Below, piece after piece: positions 6,579 through 12,971 of a stretch of 16,135 bases of DNA (positions are counted from its first letter, which is position 1; each line of letters begins with the position of its first letter). Location of the stretch: positions 1 through 16,135 of the forward strand of contig JBCDBY010000074.1 of the NCBI GenBank assembly GCA_039182715.1, given 5' to 3'. A model generated the notes under the pieces. That model was not told the DNA's origin. It searched no databases and saw nothing but the letters and a program-made list of their open reading frames with translations. The stretch is from JBCDBY01 sp039182715. GTDB lineage: Bacteria; Planctomycetota; PLA2. The translations under genes were made by a program, and so were the position numbers.

Positions 6579-8153
6579 CTATCGCAGGCCGTCGCGGGTC
6601 GTGAGCGTGCCGATGTGCGCGTTCCCGAGGGGCGCGAAGCTCATATCGAACGTACCGTTCGTGATCACGTAGACGTCGCTCACGTTGTTGCGCGGAACAA
6701 CCAGCGCGCCCAGGCCGCCGGTGTCGTCGGCGAACATCTCGTTGCCGTCGAACGGCGCCGGATCGACCGTGATCGAGCCGTTCGCGACGTCGCCCGGAAG
6801 CGACACGACCTGCAGCTGCGCGGGCAGGAATCGCGAGGTGACCAGCGTGCGCGCCGAGTTCGTGAGCCCGACGCCGGGGTGGAACCCGGAGCCGATCGTC
6901 GTCGATCCGCCCGCGGCGAGATCGATCGTCCGCAGCAGGCCGCGGCCCGCGACCGGCGGATCCACATCGAGACCCGACAGGTCGAACAGATAGGCGGCGG
7001 AGAAGGTCTGGCTGGTGAAGGCCGCGAACGGCCGGCCCGTGGCATCGCGGCCGATCGCCGCGCGCTGCGTGGCAGGCAGCACGGCGCCGAGCGACTGCGC
7101 GAGGGACGGGCGCCAGACGAACGTCGTCAGGTCGAGTACCTCGATCACGGTCTCGGTTTCCGGCACCGCGTTGAAGTTCGCGTCGAAGCGCGAGGCGCCG
7201 GCGTTGGTGAGCAGCAGGTAGTCGAGTCCGAGGCGGTTGCGGAAGCTGCGCACGCTCACCGGGTTGAAGTTCTCGGAGACGAAGGTGCGCGTGGCGAACT
7301 GCGGGTTGAGACCGGTCAGGTCGGGCTCGATCGGCTCGGCCCGCGTGAAGTCGGCGCGCCAGATCTGGACGGTCCCGGGGTGCCAGAGCGTGAGCCCGCT
7401 GGCGCTGCCGGCGCCGTTGCCCATGGCGACGTAGATGCGACCGGTGTTCGAGCCGTTGAGATCGGGGACGAAGGTGACCTGCGACGGCAGGCTCTGCGGA
7501 ATCGCCGCCTGGGTGGAACCGTCGCTCAGGGTGTGGCTCTCCGGCAAGCTCCAGCCGAGGTTGATCGTCTGGACGATCTCACCCGCCTGCATGTCGATGA
7601 CGAGCAGGTTGGCGAGGCGCACCGGCGCGCCGTCGATGGCGCTGGCGGAGTTGCCGGCGCCGACGGTGACCAGCAGCCATCGCTCGAAGACGACCTCGAG
7701 ATCGCCGGTGAAGGCGCCGAACAGGCCACCGCCGAAGTCGATCGTGTTGGGCGTGACGGCGGGCTGCGTACCGTCGGAGTCGATCAGGTCGGCCGCCGCG
7801 ATGGTCACGCTGGGCGTCGCCTGCGCGCCGCCCGTGAAGGGGAAGCGCAGCACGGTCGCCGGGATCTGCGCATCGTCGACGGTGTAGAGCGAGCCGTTGC
7901 CGTCACCCACGACGTCGGACGGGAAGGCGCCCGGGGTCGTGAGGTCGATGAACTGCGCGTCGAAGGTGACCGCGGGCGCCGGCGTGGGCGTCGGGGTCGG
8001 GTTGGGCGGCGGCGTGGGGTTGGGATTGCCGGGATCGACCGGGACGCCGGGCGCCCCCTCGAACGGCACGATCGGCGGGAGACCGCCGTCACTGCCACAG
8101 CCGACAACGAGGGATAAGAACAGACAGACGGGAAGCAGACCACGAGCGCGCAT
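6579..8153 (-). CDS. B12-riboswitch-controlled lipoprotein, predicted beta-propeller-like
   Basis: Putative outer-membrane or surface lipoprotein of 524 aa. The start is ATG 8153: AAAGGGG sits 6 nt upstream, and the product opens MRARGLLPVCLFLSLVVGC, a type II signal with lipobox LVVGC (Cys19). The frame extends 30 codons upstream into the riboswitch region but without a signal. After the anchor comes a disordered Pro/Thr linker (~residues 36-60, NPTPPPNPTPTPTPAP), as used to hold domains off a membrane. The body (~62-524) is beta-rich, with repeated short motifs such as GSLYTVDD, NLLVIDMQAGEIVQTINLG, GRIYVAMGNG, VIEVLDLTTF, AYLFDLSGLD and QLQVVSLPG. These are typical of YVTN/NHL-like propeller blades, though blade number cannot be fixed by eye. 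It is the first gene of an operon with the 659-aa exported protein and ltaE. By analogy with BtuG it may bind cobalamin or a corrinoid; this is inference from the riboswitch and the fold type. Confidence 0.82.
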   Translation of the reverse strand: MRARGLLPVCLFLSLVVGCGSDGGLPPIVPFEGAPGVPVDPGNPNPTPPPNPTPTPTPAPAVTFDAQFIDLTTPGAFPSDVVGDGNGSLYTVDDAQIPATVLRFPFTGGAQATPSVTIAAADLIDSDGTQPAVTPNTIDFGGGLFGAFTGDLEVVFERWLLVTVGAGNSASAIDGAPVRLANLLVIDMQAGEIVQTINLGWSLPESHTLSDGSTQAAIPQSLPSQVTFVPDLNGSNTGRIYVAMGNGAGSASGLTLWHPGTVQIWRADFTRAEPIEPDLTGLNPQFATRTFVSENFNPVSVRSFRNRLGLDYLLLTNAGASRFDANFNAVPETETVIEVLDLTTFVWRPSLAQSLGAVLPATQRAAIGRDATGRPFAAFTSQTFSAAYLFDLSGLDVDPPVAGRGLLRTIDLAAGGSTTIGSGFHPGVGLTNSARTLVTSRFLPAQLQVVSLPGDVANGSITVDPAPFDGNEMFADDTGGLGALVVPRNNVSDVYVITNGTFDMSFAPLGNAHIGTLTTRDGLR

Positions 8154-8194
8154 GACGCACCCCTTTCGTTTACGCGCGTTGGCTCGAACGCACT

Positions 8195-8208
8195 GGACCC
8201 GGAGGTCC
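8195..8208 (-). promoter_or_regulatory. Hairpin in the presumed riboswitch expression platform
   Basis: A 5-bp stem with a 4-nt loop (GGACC / GGTCC) lies between the aptamer and the start codon of the lipoprotein gene. No U-tract follows, so control is more likely at translation (access to AAAGGGG at 8160-8166) than by termination. This could be the pseudoknot-forming hairpin usual downstream of cobalamin aptamers. Confidence 0.4.
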
Positions 8209-8211
8209 CGA

Positions 8212-8390
8212 CACGGTGCCCATGGGACGGTCTTCTGGCTCACGACCGAGAGGAGCGCACCTTCCCGGGGCTTCCCAACCCCAGTGGTCCATCGCGCTCG
8301 TCCGTATGTCGCTTACAGCGGCGGCCCCGCGCGGGATTCTCACCCGACTTCCCGGAGCCCATGGGCTCACAGCGGACCGTTCCGCTGCGA
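8212..8390 (-). ncRNA. Cobalamin (B12) riboswitch
   Basis: Read on the minus strand, the conserved landmarks of the cobalamin element occur in order. First is CGGTCC (about 8374-8379), then a GAGCCCATGGGCTC hairpin, GGGAA followed by GGGTGAGAATCCCG, then the GGCCGCCGCTGTAAGCG box and CCACTGG. These are followed by a small hairpin and GGGAAGG, and the hallmark GTGAGCCAGAAGACC at the 3' side (GAGCCAGAAGACC is 8229-8241). ACGGTC at the 5' side can pair with GACCGT at the 3' side to close the core. The family binds cobalamins and normally represses uptake or synthesis genes when B12 is plentiful. Boundaries are approximate. It lies 5' of the lipoprotein operon on the same strand. Confidence 0.92.
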
Positions 8391-8401
8391 GGACGGAGAT
8401 G

Positions 8402-9322
8402 TTAACGCAACCAGAGCAGGGCGACAACCGATAGCAGCGCGGCGCCGACAAACGCGGCGGCGAGGACGAGCATGCGCTTCATGTTCGCCTCATTCATGCG
8501 CATCACCTGCTCCATCTCGCGGCGCTGCTGCTTCATCGACTGATGAACGGTCTGAAGCGTCTTCTGCGTCGACTGATGCAGGATGTTGAGCTGCTTCTGG
8601 TTGCCGTGGTGGATGACGCGCGCGGTCTGCTGCTGCGCCTCGGTGAGCGCCTGCATCGCCTGCTGCTGCTTCTCCGCCCGCTCCTGCATGCTGTCCGGAA
8701 TGTGGGAGACCACGTCGGCAACGTTTTGCAGCGCCTCGGCCGCCTGCCGCTGCGCCTGCGGAATCTCCGCCATCGTCTGGCTCATCGAGCGCATCGAATC
8801 GCCGACGTCGCGCATGGCTTCGCTCGTGTCGCGGGCGATCTGGTTCTGCTCCGCGTGCAGCTCGGGGAGCTGACGGAGGTACTCGGGAATCTCGCGAAGC
8901 TGATCGGCGAGGTCGGCGGCGCGGTCGTCCTGGCGGTCGAGTCGATCGCTCACACTGCCGAGCAGGTTGTTGAGTTCCTTGAAGGAGTCGCCGATGGCGT
9001 TGACGACCTCGTCGCGCTTGCGAAGCCCACCGGTCTTGATGCGGATGACCTGCTCGGGAACCGTGATGCGCGGCTCCTCGACGGGCTCGTTGTCCGGCCC
9101 GTTGCCCGGCCCGTTGTTCGTCTCCGACGCGCCCTCCGGCTTCCCATCCGTGTTCGACGCGCCGTTCTCCTGCGCGGCCGGCGTCGCGGCGAAACCGCGC
9201 TCCTCGGTCCGCACGTCTTCCTGTGCTTCGACGGCTTCGGGAGCCTCCAGCTCGGGCTCCCTGCGCCTCCCGAACCCGAACAGTCGCGAGACGATCGATT
9301 CCTTGGCCGGCTTTGATTCCAT
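8402..9322 (-). CDS. Tail-anchored coiled-coil protein of unknown function
   Basis: No family is recognised. A strong GGAGGAG sits 6 nt before ATG 9322, fixing the start. The 306-aa product has a basic N-terminal patch (FGFGRRR) and an acidic, Asn/Gly/Pro-rich disordered stretch (~22-85). A long Gln/Glu/Met-rich helical region (~100-280) follows, with heptad-like spacing (for example SMRSMSQTMAEI and QRQAAEALQNVADVV). It ends in a single hydrophobic segment (284-304) finishing WLR. With no signal peptide, this is a cytoplasmic coiled coil anchored by its C-terminus. The helical part looks like a methyl-accepting or apolipophorin-type bundle only in composition. Its TAA stop lies about 12 nt from the start of the B12 riboswitch. 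It is divergent from leuS. Confidence 0.85.
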   Translation of the reverse strand: MESKPAKESIVSRLFGFGRRREPELEAPEAVEAQEDVRTEERGFAATPAAQENGASNTDGKPEGASETNNGPGNGPDNEPVEEPRITVPEQVIRIKTGGLRKRDEVVNAIGDSFKELNNLLGSVSDRLDRQDDRAADLADQLREIPEYLRQLPELHAEQNQIARDTSEAMRDVGDSMRSMSQTMAEIPQAQRQAAEALQNVADVVSHIPDSMQERAEKQQQAMQALTEAQQQTARVIHHGNQKQLNILHQSTQKTLQTVHQSMKQQRREMEQVMRMNEANMKRMLVLAAAFVGAALLSVVALLWLR

Positions 9323-9423
9323 GGGGCTCTCCTCCGCGGGTCCTACAACGTCTGGTGGACCAATCGCCTTAAGGGTACGAGATCGAGGGACAGGAGGGAA
9401 CCCCGGCGAGGGAAATCGGGTGG

Positions 9424-9451
9424 TTTACTCGGTCGGAAAGGGCGATATACT
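9424..9451 (+). promoter_or_regulatory. Sigma70-type promoter of the leuS leader
   Basis: TTTACT (9424-9429) and TATACT (9446-9451) are spaced by 16 nt. The -10 box matches consensus at 5 of 6 positions and the -35 at 4 of 6. Expected transcription start is near 9458, giving a leader of about 130 nt before leuS. Confidence 0.65.
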
Positions 9452-9458
9452 TCCGCTA

Positions 9459-9526
9459 GTAATGCACGGTCCGCGGACAAGCCTCCGACTTACGGCGCCC
9501 GCCGTCTGTTGAAGCGTACGCATTAC
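9459..9526 (+). promoter_or_regulatory. Structured leuS leader element
   Basis: GTAATGC (9459-9465) pairs with GCATTAC (9520-9526), closing a 68-nt domain that contains two small hairpins: GTC/GAC at 9469-9478, and ACGGC/GCCGT at 9492-9505. The 3' strand of the closing stem overlaps GCGTACGC (9514-9521). That palindrome recurs in the terminator (9554-9561), so the two can pair with each other instead. A 16-codon ORF starts at ATG 9462 but is not leucine-rich (2 Leu) and has no ribosome site. No T-box consensus is visible. Confidence 0.5.
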
Positions 9527-9546
9527 GAGATTCCCCCACCGATTTC

Positions 9547-9576
9547 AGGCCTCGCGTACGCGGGGCCTTTTTCTTT
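9547..9576 (+). terminator. Intrinsic terminator just upstream of leuS
   Basis: AGGCCTCGC pairs with GCGGGGCCT (one G-U pair) around a GTAC loop, followed by TTTTTCTTT. The stem and U-tract are textbook and end 12 nt before the leuS start codon. Because the upstream neighbour is divergent, only transcripts from the leader promoter can reach it, so it most likely acts as an attenuator. Confidence 0.8.
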
Positions 9577-9588
9577 GCCGAGTCCGCC

Positions 9589-12378
9589 ATGAACCAAAAA
9601 GCACACCGTTACGACGCCCGCTTCGCCAACGAGATCGAACCTCGCTGGCAGAAGGTCTGGGCGGAGCGGAAGACGTTCGAGCAGCCCAACCCCGGCGAAC
9701 CCGCCTTCGACGCGGGCAAGGAGCGGTTCTACTGCCTCGACATGTTTCCGTACCCCTCGGCCGCCGGCCTGCACGTCGGTCATCCGGAGGGATACACGGC
9801 GACGGACATCCTCTGCCGCTACCGCCGCATGATCGGGTTCAACGTGTTGCACCCCATGGGCTGGGACGCCTTCGGTCTGCCGGCGGAGCAGTACGCCATT
9901 CAGACCGGCGTGCACCCCGCCATCACCACGCGCCAGGCGATCGACAACTTCCGCCGGCAGCTGCAGCGCTTCGGCTTCTCCTACGACTGGTCGCGCGAGT
10001 TCGGCACGATCGACGAGGACTACTACCGCTGGACGCAGTGGATCTTCCTGCAGATCTACAACGCCTGGTTCGACGAGCTGGAGCAGCGCGCTCGCCCCAT
10101 CGACGAGCTGGTCTCCGAGCTGGAGCAGGGGCATGCCGCCATCGACGCCGACGGACGCGTGCTGCGCTTCGACCACGAGGAGGTGCGCGACCTGCCCGAG
10201 GGTGCGCGCATGTGGGATCGCCTGACGGCGGAGGAGCAACAGGACGCCGTCGACGCGAACCGGCTGGCCTACGTCGGCGAGCAGACGGTCAACTGGTGTC
10301 CCAAGCTGGGCACCGCGCTGGCCAACGAGGAGGTGATCGACGGCCGCTCGGAGCGCGGGCAGCACCCGGTTCTGCGCAAGCCGCTGCGCCAGTGGCTGTT
10401 CCGCATCACGGCGTACGCCGACCGCCTGGTCGCCGACCTGGACGGGCTGGATTGGCCCGAGTCGACCAAGACGATGCAGGCGGAGTGGATCGGGCGCTCC
10501 GAGGGCGCGCAGATCGACTTCCCGCTGGTCTCCCCCCCGCCGACCGCGCCGCCAGCGTTGCGCGTCTACACGACGCGGCCCGACACGATTTTCGGCGCGA
10601 CCTACATGGTCGTGGCGCCGGAGCATCCGCTGGTCGACGTGATCCTGGAGCGGCCGGGCAAGCGCACCGACGTCGACGCGCTGCGCGCCTACGTGACGGA
10701 GGCGCGCAACCGCTCCGACATCGAGCGCCAGGAAAACAAGGAGAAGACCGGCGTCTTCACCGGGGCGTTCTGCACCAACCCGGCGACGGGCGCGACGATT
10801 CCGGTCTGGGTCGCCGACTACGTGCTGATGGGCTACGGCCACGGCGCGATCATGGCCGTGCCCGGCCAGGACCAGCGCGACTGGGACTTCGCCAAGGCGT
10901 TCGAGCTGCCCATCGTGCGCACCGTGCAGCCGCCCGCCGATTTCGACGGCGAGGCGTACGTCGGCGAGGGCCCGGCGATCAACAGCGAGTTCCTGGACGG
11001 CCTGGAGGTCGACCACGCGAAGCGACGCATCCTGGACTGGCTGGAGGAGAACGGCATCGGCCGCCGGCAGGTCAACTACCGACTGCGCGACTGGCTGTTC
11101 AGCCGCCAGCGCTACTGGGGCGAACCCTTCCCGATCGTCTGGGACGACAATGACCGGCCGTACGCCGTCGACGCATCGACGCTGCCGGTGACGCTGCCGG
11201 AGCTGGAGGACTACGCGCCGGAGGAGAGCGACGACCCGAAGCCGCTGCTGGCGAAGGCGGGCGACTGGGTCAGGACCACCGCGGGCGAAGCGGGCGTGGC
11301 GGCGCTGGATCCGTCCACCCCGGTGCGGCGCGAGACGAACACGATGCCGGGCTGGGCCGGGTCGTGCTGGTACTACCTGCGCTTCTGCGACCCGCGCAAC
11401 GCCGACCGCCTGATCGGCGAAGAGGCGGAGGCTTACTGGATGGGCGAACGCGGCGTCGATCTCTACATCGGCGGCGCGGAGCACGCCGTCCTGCACCTGC
11501 TCTACGCGCGCTTCTGGCACAAGGTGCTGTTCGACCTGGGCCACGTCCGGTCGCCGGAGCCGTTCCGCAAGCTCTTCCACCAGGGCATGATCACGTCGTA
11601 CGCCTACCAGCGCGACGACAAGACGCTGGTCCCGATCGATCAGGTCGAGGAGAAGAGTGAGGGGGTCTACGTGGAGACCGCGACCGGCGCCGAGGTGCAG
11701 CGCATCACCGCCAAGATGTCGAAGTCGCTGAAGAACGTGGTGAACCCCGACGACATCATCGAGCACTACGGCGCGGACACCTTCCGTCTGTACGAGATGT
11801 ACATGGGTCCGCTGGCCGACGGCAAGCCGTGGAACACCGACGACACGGTCGGGCTCTACCGCTTCCTGCAGCGCGCTTGGCGCATGGCGGTCGACGAATC
11901 GACCGGTGAGGTTCGCTACGCCGATGCCGCCGACGGGGAGATCGAGAAGAAGCTGCACCGCACCATCGACAAGGTGGCGCGCGACGTGGAGAAACTCTCT
12001 TTCAACACCGCCATCGCCGCCATGATCGAGTTCGTGAACGCGGCGCAGGGCGGCGTCACCGAGAACCAGCTCGACCGCTTCACTCGCGTGCTGGCGCCCT
12101 TCGCGCCGCACGTCGCGGAGGAGATCTGGTCGCGCATGGGCCGCACCGAGTGCGTCTCCGATGCCGCATGGCCTGCCATCGACGAGGCGATGCTGAAGGA
12201 CGACGAGGTCGAGATCGCCGTGCAGGTGAAGGGCAAGGTGAAGGCACGCATCCGCGTAGCGGCCGACGCGTCGAAGGAGGAGCTGGAGAAGGCGGCTCTG
12301 GCGACGCTCGAGGGCGAGCCGAACGTCGTCAAGGTCATCGTCGTGCTGGGCCGGCTGGTCAACATCGTCACGCGGTGA
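9589..12378 (+). CDS. leuS: Leucine-tRNA ligase
   Basis: Class I synthetase charging tRNA-Leu in the cytosol. The ATP-site HIGH motif is HVGH (62-65, within MFPYPSAAGLHVGHPEGYT) and the KMSKS loop is at 709-713. The editing domain shows TTRPDTIFGATYMVV (from 328) and the catalytic loop PGQDQRDWDFA (from 425) with Asp428 and Asp431; the usual His before the first Asp is Gln here. The C-terminal domain ends VVVLGRLVNIVTR. At 929 aa it is longer than the ~860 aa of E. coli. Extra length is visible around 165-215 (QRARPIDELVSELEQG...RMWDRLT), as in large bacterial LeuRS forms. ATG 9589 lacks a strong ribosome site and follows an intrinsic terminator. The stop overlaps the next gene's GTG (GTGA), suggesting translational coupling. 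Confidence 0.97.
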   Translation: MNQKAHRYDARFANEIEPRWQKVWAERKTFEQPNPGEPAFDAGKERFYCLDMFPYPSAAGLHVGHPEGYTATDILCRYRRMIGFNVLHPMGWDAFGLPAEQYAIQTGVHPAITTRQAIDNFRRQLQRFGFSYDWSREFGTIDEDYYRWTQWIFLQIYNAWFDELEQRARPIDELVSELEQGHAAIDADGRVLRFDHEEVRDLPEGARMWDRLTAEEQQDAVDANRLAYVGEQTVNWCPKLGTALANEEVIDGRSERGQHPVLRKPLRQWLFRITAYADRLVADLDGLDWPESTKTMQAEWIGRSEGAQIDFPLVSPPPTAPPALRVYTTRPDTIFGATYMVVAPEHPLVDVILERPGKRTDVDALRAYVTEARNRSDIERQENKEKTGVFTGAFCTNPATGATIPVWVADYVLMGYGHGAIMAVPGQDQRDWDFAKAFELPIVRTVQPPADFDGEAYVGEGPAINSEFLDGLEVDHAKRRILDWLEENGIGRRQVNYRLRDWLFSRQRYWGEPFPIVWDDNDRPYAVDASTLPVTLPELEDYAPEESDDPKPLLAKAGDWVRTTAGEAGVAALDPSTPVRRETNTMPGWAGSCWYYLRFCDPRNADRLIGEEAEAYWMGERGVDLYIGGAEHAVLHLLYARFWHKVLFDLGHVRSPEPFRKLFHQGMITSYAYQRDDKTLVPIDQVEEKSEGVYVETATGAEVQRITAKMSKSLKNVVNPDDIIEHYGADTFRLYEMYMGPLADGKPWNTDDTVGLYRFLQRAWRMAVDESTGEVRYADAADGEIEKKLHRTIDKVARDVEKLSFNTAIAAMIEFVNAAQGGVTENQLDRFTRVLAPFAPHVAEEIWSRMGRTECVSDAAWPAIDEAMLKDDEVEIAVQVKGKVKARIRVAADASKEELEKAALATLEGEPNVVKVIVVLGRLVNIVTR

Positions 12379-12971
12379 ACGCCCTCCTCGAGGACATTCG
12401 CGCCGAAGCGCGCAAAGGCGACATGGACGTCGACGTCGCCGTCTACGAGGAGGCGGGACTCGACCCGAGCGAGCCGGTGCTGTTGGGTTCCGGCTCGCTC
12501 GCGTCCCGCATCGGCATCTTCGGGCGCGACCCGGGGCGCACCGAGGTCTTCGAGCGCGAGCCGTTCATCGGCAAGGGCGGGCAGCTCATTCGCGAGGCGC
12601 TCGGCGACCGCGTCGTCTTCTGGGCAAACACCGTGCCGTACAAGCCGGTCGGCAACAAGGCGTGGTCGGTCAAGGTGAAGCGACGCTTCCTGCCGATGAT
12701 CCGCACCTTCCTCGTCGAGCACTGGCAGGGCGACCAGCTGCTGACCTGCGGCAATGTCGCGTTCGAGTGGTTCGGACTGGCCGACCCGTCGCTCAAGCCG
12801 CGGCTCAAGGAGTACTGGACGCGGCCCGACCGCTACGAGGCGACGCTGGACGTGGAGCTGGACGGCAAGCGCATCACGCTCCATCCCCTTCCGCATCCGT
12901 CGCCTCTGAACGCGACGTGGTATCCGAAGTTTCCGGCTCTGATACGGGCTCGGCTGCAATCCCTGGCATGA
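12375..12971 (+). CDS. Uracil-DNA glycosylase superfamily protein
   Basis: Likely DNA-repair glycosylase that excises uracil or a related damaged base. The GTG start at 12375 overlaps the leuS stop by GTGA, and the product opens MNALLEDIRAEARKGDMDVD. Motif 1 is IGIFGRDPGRTE (47-57) followed by EPFIGKGGQLI, the arrangement of the family 4-like group. The internal WANTVPYKP (83-91) and TCGNVAFEWFG (124-134) match the core strands, and motif 2 is LPHPSPLN (172-179). At 198 aa it is a normal single domain. The catalytic-loop residue after GR is Asp, where family 4 has GEAPG, so substrate range may differ. I see no four-cysteine iron-sulfur set; Cys125 is the only cysteine. The last ~33 codons overlap the convergent lipoprotein gene. 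Confidence 0.8.
   Translation: MNALLEDIRAEARKGDMDVDVAVYEEAGLDPSEPVLLGSGSLASRIGIFGRDPGRTEVFEREPFIGKGGQLIREALGDRVVFWANTVPYKPVGNKAWSVKVKRRFLPMIRTFLVEHWQGDQLLTCGNVAFEWFGLADPSLKPRLKEYWTRPDRYEATLDVELDGKRITLHPLPHPSPLNATWYPKFPALIRARLQSLA

Noticed and set aside
4908..8117. 1069-codon plus-strand open frame opposite the B12-controlled operon
   Set aside because: It is antisense to two genes with a signal peptide or lipobox, crosses their junction, and has Arg/Ala/Glu/Val-heavy shadow composition with no domain.
8400..8450. A promoter directly before the B12 riboswitch (TTGTCG ... TTAACA)
   Set aside because: The -10 candidate matches consensus at only 2 of 6 positions, too weak to annotate.
9459..9526. 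A tRNA gene in the leuS leader, suggested by its 7-bp closing stem
   Set aside because: There is no proper D, anticodon or T arm and no TTC-type T loop. At most it is tRNA-like in size.
9458..9588. T-box riboswitch before leuS
   Set aside because: The conserved T-box sequence and specifier loop layout are not visible.
9523..12111. 862-codon minus-strand open frame
   Set aside because: It is antisense to leuS, which has HIGH and KMSKS motifs. Composition is typical of an antisense GC-rich shadow.
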